DNA of 64,000 nt. It comes from Hygrocybe punicea (taxonomy: Eukaryota > Basidiomycota > Agaricomycetes > Agaricales > Hygrophoraceae). The stretch lies in NCBI GenBank assembly GCA_963556145.1, contig OY744467.1:2976001-3040000 (forward strand), read 5' to 3'. Shown here one piece after another: positions 10,190 through 21,748 of the stretch. Positions within the stretch are counted from its first letter, which is position 1; the number at the start of each line of letters is the position of its first letter. Under the pieces are notes generated by a model, which was not told where the DNA came from, made no database searches, and saw nothing but the letters and a program-made list of their open reading frames with translations. Made by a program: the position numbers and the translations under genes.

Positions 10190-11820
10190 ATGACTTCGAC
10201 CGCTGGATCCTCAACCGCTACCGTTCCCCATGTTACTCCTTGACAGATGCCCGCTCATGGTCACTCCACGGCCCTGACCTTCGACGGGAACCCCCTCAAT
10301 CTAAACCACTTCTTCGAAGAAGTCGAGATACTTGTTGCCGATGCTGCTCTTGACGATGCAGGACGCATCAAGCATAGTCTGTGCTACGTGTCACTTAGCA
10401 ACTACGAGCTTTGGGCGAGTTTACCTAGTGCGACCGGCATCGATTATGCCGCGTTCAAAAGGAGCGTTCTCGTGCTATACCCAGGCACGGAGGCGATCAT
10501 CGGTACACGATGGTGGATCTCGACCGTCTCACCCACACCCAAACCAGTTATGGCATCCATACTCGCGCCAAACTTGGCGAATACTACCATGAGTTCATCC
10601 GGATTTCTGGGTTTCTCTTAGACAAAGGTCGGATCTCTCCCCAAGAACGAAATATTGCGTATGAAAACGGCTTCCATGCCAAACTCAAAAAAGATATCAA
10701 AACCCGCCTACAATACCAGAAACCGAATCACTTCCATAGCGACCCGTACAATTTCCAGGACTTTCACAACTGTGCCCACTTCCTGCTGGCCAGAACTGCA
10801 GCTGAACTGTCCACCATCTCTCGTCTATCGTCAACGTCACCTGCCGCCATCCAGTACTCGACTCCAATAGAACCCGCCACCCGCTACCCACCACCTGCTC
10901 GCTATGACCCGGTCATTCCTAAAGCGGAACCGGTCGAACCTAACGTATCTGACCTCTTTCGTCTCGTTTTGCAACAACTCGCCATCCTCACGCAAGCCCT
11001 CACCAAACGTAACAACCCCCCAAAGCCTTGTGCAAATAGGGCTGAGCCGACCACCGCGGGACAGGGTTTTACAAATTTCAACTGCCTCTTTTGTGATGAC
11101 CCGTTCCATCATATACACGATTGTCCCATCTGCGAGCAGTACACTCGAGACAGAATATGCCGCAAGAACGAGCATGGCCACATTGTGTTGCCTAACAGAA
11201 TGTATCTTCCAAAGGCTATCGTCGGCAAAAATATGAAGGATCGCTTCGACGCGTGGCATGCACAGAACCCCAGCAACCGCGCTCCCCCTGCCCGTAACCC
11301 CACAGAACCGTTCCAACACGACCCGCCGCCTCATGTCAAAACTAACTTCATCTCCACTGTCGAAGTACCGACTTACGAACCTGAGGTCACCACTGAGTAC
11401 GCCGACATCTTTCAGTCCACGACATCCGACATCGACGACGACAATGAACAAATTAAGGTTCTGGAAGCCGAAGTGCAGCGGCTTCGTAAACAGGTTAGAT
11501 TTGACGGCGTAGAGATCCCCTCTAAAGTGAAAGGAAAGTCCAGAGAGTCATACCCTAACCTGCCCGCCGCCTCTACATCGGTACCCATCACGAAACCGGC
11601 TGAGAAAACATCTACCAGACCTGTCAACGAGCACCCAATCACCATCGTTCCACCTTCGAATACGCGGCTGACCGAGCCGACCACCTTCATGCCGCGCACT
11701 CCCCAGAACCTTCCCGCATCGCACCCCCAATACCGCTACCAGGCTCCTATCGAAGATCCCGGTATCGCTAAATCCGTCATCGACCACGCTCTTGATTCTC
11801 AAGTTTGCATTTTGCAATGA
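10190..11820 (+). pseudogene. Gag polyprotein of gypsy copy 1
   Basis: Capsid/nucleocapsid protein of the retrotransposon. A Ser/Pro-rich start is followed by a capsid-like helical region and a zinc knuckle (CLFCDDPFHHIHDC, near 11090-11130), then a short coiled segment ('NEQIKVLEAEVQRLRKQ'). The start ATG at 10190 is chosen by comparison with copy 2 (59136). An in-frame TGA at 10241-10243 and a frameshift near 10505 break it; copy 2 reads through both places. The main surviving frame is 10510-11820 (436 codons). The TGA at 11818 separates gag from pol and is at the same place in copy 2, so it may be the natural gag end. Confidence 0.8.
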
Positions 11821-11832
11821 GAACTCCTGGCC

Positions 11833-14800
11833 ATGTCGTCTGATGCTCGCCGTCACATGAAAGATCTCACCACCTCGAAAAAGGTCACCACTGAGACCAA
11901 CAACGTGGAAGTCTTTCACTTCCACGCACCCGAAATCCCCACTCGCGCCTGTCAACATTGTCAGGAAAATGTCCCGCTTGTCATCGGCCACGACTCAGTC
12001 CTTCTCCATGCGGTCTACCCGCTCATCAATGGCAAATTCATATTTGAGTGCATCCTTGAACGGCTCCATGATCATCGGTATGCAACGCGACATTTGGGAA
12101 AAACTCGGTTATGGCCTCCAGAACATGAAGATGCGGATGCAGTCGGCAAACAAGAGCAACAACGATACCCTCGGCCGGATCGCCAATCTCAAATTTACCT
12201 TTGGCAACGTCGATCTTTTCCTCCAAGTCCAAGTCGTTGATGACGCCCCCTACGAGATCCTCATCGGCTGCCCCTTCTTCACGCTTTCTGAGGCCCTCAC
12301 GAAGGATTATAAAAACGGAGAGCAACAAGTCACGATCACGGATCCAAACACTGGCGCCGTTGTCACCTTACCCACCATCGAGCACAACCAGAAGAACCGA
12401 CGAGAGCGGTCCGACACCGGGAAACCGGATTTTTAGAAGTCGAGGACCCGGAGATACCTCTCGGGAAGGACGCACCGGGAGATGAGAAGCCGCCACTTGA
12501 AAGTGACCACACCTATACCACGAACTATGCTTCCCTTTTGCCGTTTCCCCTAGAAGAGGACTTATGTTTTTCTATCGATTTAGATTTCTCTTCGTCTCAG
12601 CCTCAGACTGCCGCCCAGTACATTTCATTGTTGACCGATGTACAAAATCAGATACATACTACCGATACCCTTCCTTCATCTTGTTCCGTCTCCGCTCCCG
12701 CATCACCTATTTCTTCTTCGAATATTTGTAACAAAGCCCCTACTGAACATGCTACTTATATCTTGTATACCACCCCCCCTACCAGGGACCTAAAAGGAGT
12801 CGTCACCAAGAAAAAGTATAAGAAGGTAGCCGATTGTATCTGCCCAATTTCTACCACTCTTCCTGACGAATACCGGATCATACGCGAGATCACTGGCGAC
12901 CCGCTAGCCAACTTACCCACGCTCCCGACACACCCGCCCGACTTTACACCCGGCACCCGCTACACCCAGGAATGACACGACGCGATGCCGATGAACCTGG
13001 ATGGATTCCTTTGGCCTGAGGAAGAGAAACTCGGCCACTATATCATCAAAACGCAAGAAGCCGCTTTTGCCTGGAACGAATCCGAGAAAGGCCAGTTCAA
13101 CACGGACTACTTCCCGCCGATCCACATTCCCACCGTTCCCCACGACCCATGGGTCCATCGAAATATCCCGATCCCCCCTGGTATACTTAACGAAGTCATC
13201 GGAATCATCAAAGACAAAATCAACGCCAGCACCTATGAACCCTTGAATTCCTCATACCGCTCCCACTGGTTTTGCGTTTTGAAAAAGGATGGGAAGTCCC
13301 TTCGAATCGTCCACGATCTGCAGCTGCTTAACGCCATCACGATCTGTGATCCTGCCGTACCACCCATGACCGAGCACTTGGCCGAGGCCTTTGGCAGCCA
13401 CTCTTGCTACGCTTCCTTTGACCTCTTCGTCTCTTTCGACCAACGCCTCGTCCACCCCTCGTCTCAAGAATATATGACGTTTCAGTCTCCACTTGGAATG
13501 CTTTGACTTACGTGGATCGCTATGGGATACACAAATTCCCCGCAGATCTTACACGGTGACTCTACGTACATCCTCCATGACAAAATCCCTCATCTGCCGT
13601 TCCGTATATGGACAATATTCCCATCAAAGGGCCTCCAACCCGCTATGAGCAACCCGACGGTACCTACAAGACCATACCCGAGAACCTGGCAATCCGATGT
13701 TTCATTTGGGAGCACTTCCAAGGTGTCAACCGTGTCATCCAGCGTTTCCGCTATGTCAGCGGTACCTTCAACGGCAAGAAACTCGAGTTGTGTCGACCCT
13801 CAGTCATCATTGTTGGACACCGATGCACATATGAAGGAGGAGTAGCCAACGACTCCAAAGTACAGAAGATTCGTGATTGGCCACTGCCAACCAACCTCAC
13901 CGAAGTTTGCGCCTTTCTCGGTATCTGCGGCGTCTTGCATATTTTTATCAAGGACTTCTCGCTCCACTCCCGACCCCTCGTCCATCTTACCCACAAAGGT
14001 ATACCCTTCGAATTTGGTGAAGAAGAAGAGACCGACATCGACTACCTCAAAAATGCCATCATTTCATCACCAGCGCTGCGCGCTATTGATTACACGCGTG
14101 AATGGGAGGTCATTGTTGATTCTTCTGTCCTCGGAGTCGGCTTCGTTCTCATGCAAATCCATGCTGACAGAAAACAATACCCGAATCAATTCAGTTCAAT
14201 ATCATGGAATGAGTGCGAAGCCCGATACTCCCAGTCCAAGCTCGAGCTTTATGGTCTCTTCAGGGCCCTCCGTGCCTACCGGATTTTCATTATCGGCGTC
14301 CACAACCTCACCGTTGAAGTCAACGCAAAGTACATAAAAGGGATGCTCAACAACCCCGACATTCAGCCCAATGCAACGATCAACTGATGGATAGCCAGCG
14401 TGCTCTTATTTGATTTTAGACTCGTTCACGTACCCGCTTCCACACACAGTGCACCCAACGGACTCTCCAGATGTCCCTGCGCTGCAGAAGACCCCGAGGA
14501 GATCGATGACTCTGACGATTGGCTCGACCACTCTTACGGATTCTTTATGGAAGTCGTTAACTACTGACCCGTCCCCACGCCGTCTAAGCCGATTGCCGTA
14601 TGTGGCTGCTGCTGTGCCACAGCCGACCGACTCCACGAGTTACCCGCCGTCCTCATCTACACAAATCAGGAAGCTGTTTCTGACATACCGCGATCCGATA
14701 AAGCCCGCGCGGCCAACGCTCGTCTTGCCCTTGTCGAGACTTGGTTACGAGATCTAACCCGACCCGCGAACCTCACAGATGACAAGTACCGTCTGTTCCT

Positions 14801-16038
14801 GAGATACTCCCTTGAGTTCTTCATCACCGATAACAAGCTTTGGCGCAAAGACCGTCATGGAAAACACAAACTCGTCATACCGCCTGACTGCCAGCTTCAG
14901 TTACTCAAAGACGCTCATGACTCTCTTGGCCACAAAGGTATATTCTCCATTTGCGCCCGGCTGCTCGATCGTTTCTGGAGGCCACACCTCGACCACAACG
15001 TTAAGTGGTACGTCCAGTCTTGTCGTCAGTGCCAAGTACGCCAAATGCATTATCACCACATTCCGCCGACCGTCGCTACACCGGCCTCACTATTCCACAA
15101 AGCATACGTTGACACGATGTTTATGCCACGATCTGGCGGCTACCGGTACATTGTCCAAGCCTGTTGCTCCCTCTCGGCTTATCTCGAGTTCCGAATGCTA
15201 TGCCGCGAGACTGGCTCGACCATTGGCACATTCCTATTTGAAGACATCTTATGCGTTGGGGCACTCTCGAAGAAATTGTTACCGACAACGGCAAGCCGTT
15301 CGTAGAAGCGCTTGACTATCTCGCCTCCCGCTATGGTATCTGGCACATCCACATTTCACCCTATAACTCACAAGCGAATGGACCCGTTGAGCGTCGCCAC
15401 CTAGACGTCCAGGAGGCCATCATGAAAAATTGTGACGGAGATGAAAAGAAATGGCATACCGTAACCCACTCCATATTTTGGGCCAAACGGGTCACCACAC
15501 ACAAGAACCTCGGATACTCCTCCTACTACATCGCACACGGAGTAGAGCCGCTTTTTCCAGTCGACTTTGCTGAAGCCATGTACATGGTTCCGACACAAGA
15601 TACGATGTCCACGACCGACCTCATAGTCATCGGGTCAAAGAAAAGCTCACCAAGTCTCGGCTCGCGTCTGCCCGACAATTTGAAGAAAAGTATGCCAACA
15701 CAATCAAAACCTTTGACTTCGAACCCGGCAACCTCGTCCTCGTCCAGAATTCCCGTATCGAAATGTCTCTCAATCGAAAAGCCAAGCCGCGATACTTCGG
15801 ACCCATGATTGTAGTCAGGAAAACTCTCGGTGGGTTGTACATACTAGCCGAACTCGACGGTGCAGTCTCTAAATCCCGATATGCCGCTTTCCGAGTCGTA
15901 CCCTACTATGCCCGTTTGAAGATATCAATACCGTTGGACAATTTCCTACAATACCCCGATGCCGATGATACTGACTCAAGTGATCTCGGTGATCCGACAT
16001 ATCCACTCTCTATAGACTCCTCAGCCGATGATGATTAG
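11833..16038 (+). pseudogene. Pol polyprotein of gypsy copy 1: protease, RT, RNase H, integrase
   Basis: Enzymes for replication and integration of the element. The protease lies around 12000-12300; its active-site motif is intact in copy 2 (LLDNGS) but shifted here by a one-base deletion near 12058. RT blocks are at 12985-13500 (SYRSHWFCVLKKDGK) and 13520-13990; the catalytic box reads as YMDN in the shifted frame, not the usual xxDD. RNase H (14040-14390) and integrase follow, with the Asp-Asp-Glu triad visible as YVDTMF (about 15105), VTDNGKPF (about 15285) and GPVERRH (about 15380). The frame ends at TAG 16036-16038. At least five frame changes show a pseudogene. Confidence 0.85.
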
Positions 16039-17712
16039 GCATTTTTATCTTATCTTGTCCATTTCATATCTCTATACTTAGCATTTCTTTCTTTTCTTGC
16101 GACAAATGATGCGAAGAGTCCCATATCTTCGGGAGCCATTGGCTTTTCTTAGCTGGGTGAACATGCTGAAAATGTCTTTTATATATATACAAAAAAATCT
16201 TTTCATTTTATTTACATGGACACAATTTTGTATATACATTTTTAGAGATGGCCGAACTCGTAATCTCGCCTCATCAAAACTAACATTGCCGACACCTGCT
16301 TGTGATCGATTCGAAGCCTTTGGAGGCATTGGCTGTAATGGATCAGATGCCGGTTCACCTCAGCACCTAGGGTTCCCAGCTCCTCCATCAGCGTGGCGAG
16401 TTGCACGGAGACGCTTCCGAAACTCTCTATCACCCTGTCGAACAGGTTTCCTTCGGAATCCGCCCTAGGCCTTTTCGTCGGCCGCTCCTCAGCCATCTCT
16501 TCTTCCTCGTCCTCCAAGTCCAAGTCCACCTCTTCGATCGGCCGCTTACTCGTCGATGCCCGAGCGGGTCTCATCTGGATCGTTTTGGTGGTAAACGAAA
16601 GCGGTTTCCTCGTACCCACTACCACTTTTCCCTTCCCGGTGTCCGCCTTGCGTCGTCCCCCGCCTGTCCGATGAGTCGCGTTGGTACATTTCTTCTTCAA
16701 CTTTCGACACCGCTCGCAAACGTATCCGGTCACGCCTCGTGAGCTTTGATACAATTCGTGCATGGCTGTAGAGGAAACGGTCCGGTAAACTTTTACAATG
16801 CTCATTGGTTAAGAATAGATACTCGACAAAAGAGACTTACAGTCGTTCCGTCCACGTCCTCGATTTCCACACCAGGCATCTCCACGTCCCCTAGATCCGC
16901 CGGTTGCTCTGGTGCCGGTTCGACGGGCTCTTCTTCGAATCCGACTGCGACTTCGCCCTCTGGCACCGGTATGACGTCCTGCTCACCCGTGGTCGATGTG
17001 TTGGCGATATTTGTTCCCGCCCGTCGGTCCTCACTGACCTGTCACCGATATTCAATCCCCTCCCTCTCAACCCGGTCCGCCTCCTGGTTCCACTGCTGCC
17101 CTTCCTTCTCCATCCTGAGCCTCTCCCGCCTCTCCTCTGCAGCTGCTCACCGCTTCTCCACCTCTGCTCGCGCCTGTGCCCCCACCAACCGTCTTGCTTC
17201 CTCTTCCCACGCAGCTGCTGCCACATCTGCCCGCCATTTTTCTTCTTCCTCCTCCCGTCTAGCCTGCTCAGTTGTCTCCGTCAGCCACTCCTCCAACGTG
17301 TCTGTGTACGCCTGCCAATCTTCCCACTTGTTTAGTGGGCCAGTGCTGCGCATGGCATGAACGAGTTCTTTTTTCCCCCTTCTGACTTCCATGATGAAGT
17401 AAGCACTAAGATTAAGTTGCATAAAGCATTTTACATATGGTATGAGACACTTGTTTTGTGGGCCAGTGCTGCGCATGGCATGAACAAGTTCTTTTTTTCC
17501 CCTCCTCACTTTCATGATGAAGTAAATAATAATATTAAATTGCATAAAGCATGTTACATGTGATATAAGACATATCATATATTATATATTAATAAGCCCA
17601 CCTCTCACCATAGCAACATAAAAAGTAGAAAAAATAAAACTGCATAGCGTGTCTGGACCTCCTCTCCCACTGTCATGTCTTCTTTGCTTCATTATTATGC
17701 AATATTCTCAGC

Positions 17713-19065
17713 TAGTGTTGGGGAAGTTCGGTCTCAGACCAACCCAAACCCGGTTTAGACCAAACCGAAACCGCCGGTTTCGGTTTCGGTTTGGGAATTT
17801 CTAGCGGAGACCGAACCATTCAGTCTCGGTTTGGGAGATTTGGCCACGGGCTGAAACGGTTTCAAACTCAGTTTGAACCGCAAACCGACAGTCTCAAGTC
17901 GGTTACTTGGCTGACTTCGAAAGTCACCCAAAGTCACCAACCCCCACCAACAACACCCCCGATGTACGCCAAACGAGGACGATGGAGCACCCGAGGTTGA
18001 CAAAACGGGCGGTGGGGTACTCCCTGCCGCCCACATATGTTTTTTTATTTTTATTTATTCGAACTTAACTAATGCTTTAACAAATTACAGGTTGGCGCAC
18101 CATCACCATGACCACCACCACGACCACCATCACGATGACGACGACGACGATTGCCACCACGATGGCCGCAACCACCAGGACCGCCACAACCACCAGGACC
18201 GCCACGTCGGACGCCAACAACAACGCATCCAAGACGCGCGCGCACGCAAAGGAACGTGAACAGGGTGGAGTGGGAGTCAGAGAGGTGGAACGAGCGGCGG
18301 GGGGTGGTGCATCCACCCCCGCTCCTTCGTGGTATGTTGTTTGTATCCTTTCTTTTATTGATTTTATTCGTATATAATGGAACGTGGCACCACACCACCA
18401 CCACCATGCAACACCACCACCACCACCAACACCACCATGCAACACCAATGCGGCCAACACGGGGTCAACCCGTCCGTTGCGCGTGTTGTACACGCGCGAC
18501 GCGTCGGGACATTCACGCGGAGAGGCTAGTATGCCACCACCACGCATCCGCCGAAAACAACTAATGCGGGTTCAACCCGCCCGTCGTCACGTGCACAACG
18601 CGTATGACGCGTCGGGACACCACCACCACCTGGATACAACCGAGGTGGGCGGCCCACCCGAACGTGGCGTCATACCACCACCACCACCACCACCACCACC
18701 GCGAAACGCAAATGCGGCCAATGCGGGGTTAACCCGCCCATCGGGTTTAATCCAGCCACCGGGTTTAACACACCCACCGTCGCGTGTACAAGGCGGAGCA
18801 CCCCAGCACCCCAATCCCACCTCGCAAACGAGCTGGCCACGTCAATTGACGTGTGCGGCGCCATTGTGAGGTCAGAATGGCGCAGGGGGGCTGACCACCA
18901 ATGGTCCGTGGTTCAGACCGTGATTGGACTGAAACCGAACTGATGCAAACGGTTTGCATTGGTTTCGGTCTGGTTTGGGGATTTTGGGTGGAAAACCGGA
19001 CCATTTGGTTTCTGGTTTGGGCAAAAAGGCCCCAAACCGGACCAAACCGAACTTCCCCAACACTA
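17713..19065 (+). mobile_element. hAT-like non-autonomous element with TAGTGTTGGGG ends
   Basis: 1353 bp with terminal inverted repeats TAGTGTTGGGGAAGTTCGGT. An exact 8-bp target duplication TTCTCAGC lies at 17705-17712 and 19066-19073. Subterminal regions are full of AAACCG/CGGTTT motifs. The interior is GC-rich with CCA/CAC repeats and one 54-bp TCAATTGA module. Eight-bp duplication and TAGTG ends fit the hAT superfamily. ORFs in the CCA repeat are low-complexity and I do not call them genes. Confidence 0.85.
18819..18872. repeat. Palindromic TCAATTGA module, copy 3
   Basis: 54 bp, outer arms ACCTCGCAAA / TTGTGAGGT, centre CACGTCAATTGACGTG (perfect). Confidence 0.75.
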
Positions 19066-20479
19066 TTCTCAGCCAAAAGAGAGAGTAACACATCAACTGT
19101 CAAATACAACTACCTTTAAACAGTATGATAACAATTGACTTACATTTGCTTAACCCCACTTCTCCATAACCTTGCTGCACAACCAATGATAACATGAAGA
19201 CAGCTGTGCGTGAGTGGGCCAATGTTACATATGGCATGAACAAAGTTTTGTTTCCGTCATTGAATTTTTATTTGTATGATTATTACAAATATTGATAAGT
19301 GACTTTGCTGGAAATATATAATTAGCATATAATATATACAGCGATATCACATTGAATTATATATTTTAAGTAAAAATATCATTATATCATCTGAGTTACA
19401 CTCATTTCTGCTTATATGGCTGAAATTTCCCTATATAGTAAAAGTGGTCACATGTGACTATGACTCCTGTGATCACCTCAAAATTTAGCATATGTGGTGT
19501 AAAATTGCCTTATATGGTTAGACTGGTCACATGTGACTGTCACCATTGTGATCAGCAGAAAATTTGCTATATAATATCAAAAATTGCCTTATATGGTTAG
19601 ATTGGTCACATGTCACTGTCACACCTGATCCGAAATGATAATATTAGTCAGCAGTTCAATTTTCAGCTGATTCTGATAAGAATTGAGACCAGTACGAATA
19701 TTTTGAATATAATTGGATGGTAATTTGTCTTTTTTGCACCAACCCATATTTGGATGCTTATGTAAGCTTGTCCACACATAGCCCCAACTGTGTCTGATTT
19801 TCCAGGATCAGAAGTAGAATCATATCTGTTACCTAAAAAATTTTTGTCTATAGGCGATCAACTTTATCAATTAATCAATTAATTAATTACGAACCCTCAC
19901 TGAACCAGGTCTGATAAAGAATGAGTCTTTTAATAAATTAAAAGAACTCGTAATATAGCATATATTGTATATTGCAAATTGTTCTAATGGGTCTACCTCA
20001 CACCTCAGCAACATAAAACGTAGACAAAATAAAACTACATAGTGGGTCTTCAGTCTTCATCAACCTTCTTGCTTACTGTTATATTTGCTGTGCTGTATCA
20101 TCTTGTAATATTCTCAGCCATAAAAGAAATGTTCAAGGAGCAACAGGTCAACTGCTAAACATGACTGTCTCCTAAACAGTATAATAACAATTGACTTATA
20201 TTTTCACAACCCTACTTCTCCATGACCTTGAATGCTGTACAACAGATGAGTCATCAATATGAAGACTACTATACTTGTTGAGTGGGCTAATGTTGCACAT
20301 AGCATAAACAAGTCTGTTTTCTTTCATTGTATTTGTACGATTGTTACTCACATTAATAAGTGATTAATATACAATTAATATATATGATAATGTGCGATAT
20401 CACATTGAATTTTATGTTTGAAGTAAAAATCATAGTAGATAATCAGAAATAAGCTCATTTCTGCTTACATGGCTGATAT

Positions 20480-20960
20480 TTCCATATATAGTAATAGTGG
20501 TCATGTGACTATGACTCATGTGATCAGCTCAAAATTTCGGATATATAGTGTAAAATTGCCATATATGGTTAGACTGGTCACATGTGACTGTTACCATTGT
20601 GATCAGCAAAAAATTTGCTATATAATATCAGGAATTGCCTTATATGGTTAGACTGGTCACATGTGACTGTCACATCTTGCCCAAAATGGTTATATTAGTC
20701 AGCCCTTCAATTTTCAGCTGATTCTGATAAAAATTAAGGCTAGTATAAATATTTTGAATATAATTGCATTTGTGTAATAAATACTATAATGGTCAGTCTG
20801 CGATTTAGCATATATTATGCCAACTTACCATATATGGTTAGACTAGTCACATGTGACTATTACCAATGTGATCAGCAACAAATTTGTTGTACCATATCAA
20901 AAATTACCTTATATGGTTAGATTGGTCACATGTGACTGTCACAACTTGCCCGAAATGGTT
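20480..20960 (+). repeat. Expanded 79-bp tandem array in family A copy A3
   Basis: Five to six units, arranged as two groups separated by a 120-bp non-repeat stretch that is itself a diverged copy of the family A right body. Each unit centres on TCACATGTGA. Confidence 0.65.
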
Positions 20961-21748
20961 ATATTAGTCAGCAGTTCAATTTTCAGCTGATTCTGACAGG
21001 AATTGAGGCTGGTACGAATATTTTGAATATAATTTAAAGGTAATTTGTCTTTTGGGAGACAACCCATGTTTGGATGCTTATGTAAGCTTGTCCACACATG
21101 GCCCCAACAGTATCTGATTTTCCAATATCAGAAGTAGAATCATATCTGTTGCCCAAAAAAATTTTCTCTATAGGCGATCATAGAACATTAATTAATTAAT
21201 TACGAACCCTCACTAGTCCTGGTTTGATAAAGAACGAGTCTTTTAATAAATTAAAAGAACTCGTAACAAAGGAGGCGTCACTATACGTTTGCCCACATCT
21301 TTGAGCTCAGCCACGATCCTGTTATATACCCGCTGATGGACAATGTTAGTCGTACAGGATCTCCTCTCCGGATGGAAAACTCACCATGACCTTTCTACGA
21401 CCGATCAACCACTGCCGTGCCACGCCTTCCTCGCCTTCGACCATCCCCACGAACCCATCGTTATGGAATGCGGCGACTTGGTCCACCGCATCCTGGTAGT
21501 CCACCCGAGTCTCAGGGTTGATACTTCTAACAAAGGCGAGATAGGCGTCGTAGTTGTTGTCCATGGTGTGAGTCGAGGTGGAGTGTTGAAACGAAGTTAG
21601 AAAATCCGATCAACAACGACGCATTTTTTTATGTTTTTCTCACTTTGTTGTTGTTTGGCCACTCACGTGATAAGCCACATTTGCGCCCCGCATTTGAAGA
21701 TCTCGTACTATCAACCACGGATGGTCTCTACTAGAAGACCCAAGGAGA

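Larger units (their letters stand above)
17449..19952 (+). mobile_element. Family A, copy A4, nested in A3
   Basis: Starts ACTTGTTTTGTGGGCC and ends GAACTCGTA. Without the hAT-like insert (17713-19065 plus its duplication) it is about 1.14 kb, the same size as A1. The host here is another family A copy, and A1 supplies the empty site (gac|atatagc at 3731), which is restored exactly. Third independent case with no target duplication. Confidence 0.75.
17326..21265 (+). mobile_element. Family A, copy A3 (outer), disrupting the antisense gene
   Basis: Its own sequence is 17326-17448 plus 19953-21265 (about 1.44 kb); the rest is copy A4. Ends ACTTGTTTAG and GAACTCGTA with both hairpins. The coding frame of the host gene gives the empty site: ttccc|acaaagg rejoin exactly, with no duplication. 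The centre holds more 79-bp units than other copies (20480-20960), which explains its greater length. Confidence 0.75.
16242..21564 (-). pseudogene. Antisense zinc-knuckle gene carried between pol and the 3' LTR
   Basis: A two-exon gene on the strand opposite to gag-pol. Exon 1 starts at ATG 21564 (MDNNYDAYLAFVRSINPE), runs to 21266, and resumes at 17325 where family A was inserted; rejoining gives an uninterrupted 'TPPLWEDWQAY' reading. A long Glu/Arg/Ala-rich helix follows, then an acidic linker ('EDVIPVPEG'-like) and a GTAAGT intron at about 16770-16845. Exon 2 carries a Cys cluster: PCTNCIKAHEAC, then YVCERCRKLKKKC (about 16690-16780), and ends at 16242. Damage: a frameshift near 21350, two in-frame TGA (both explicable as CGA to TGA) and a one-base loss between the Cys pairs. 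Similar stand-alone proteins are familiar to me from Agaricomycete gene sets, without known function. Role unknown; nucleic-acid binding is an inference from the Cys cluster. Confidence 0.55.

Noticed and set aside
10837..11451. 204-codon minus-strand ORF opposite gag
   Set aside because: Complement of the conserved gag frame; the plus strand has the zinc knuckle and the codon pattern.
16039..16241. Expected 3' LTR directly after pol
   Set aside because: No LTR sequence is present here; the matching LTR is at 21749-23337, after the antisense gene.
18069..18547. ORFs in the CAC/CCA region of the 17713 element
   Set aside because: Simple-repeat peptides, different in frame and not kept in the 26938 copy.
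20480..20960. Regular repeats resembling a CRISPR array
   Set aside because: The 79-bp units are contiguous tandem copies without unique spacers, lie in a eukaryotic transposon and vary in number between copies.
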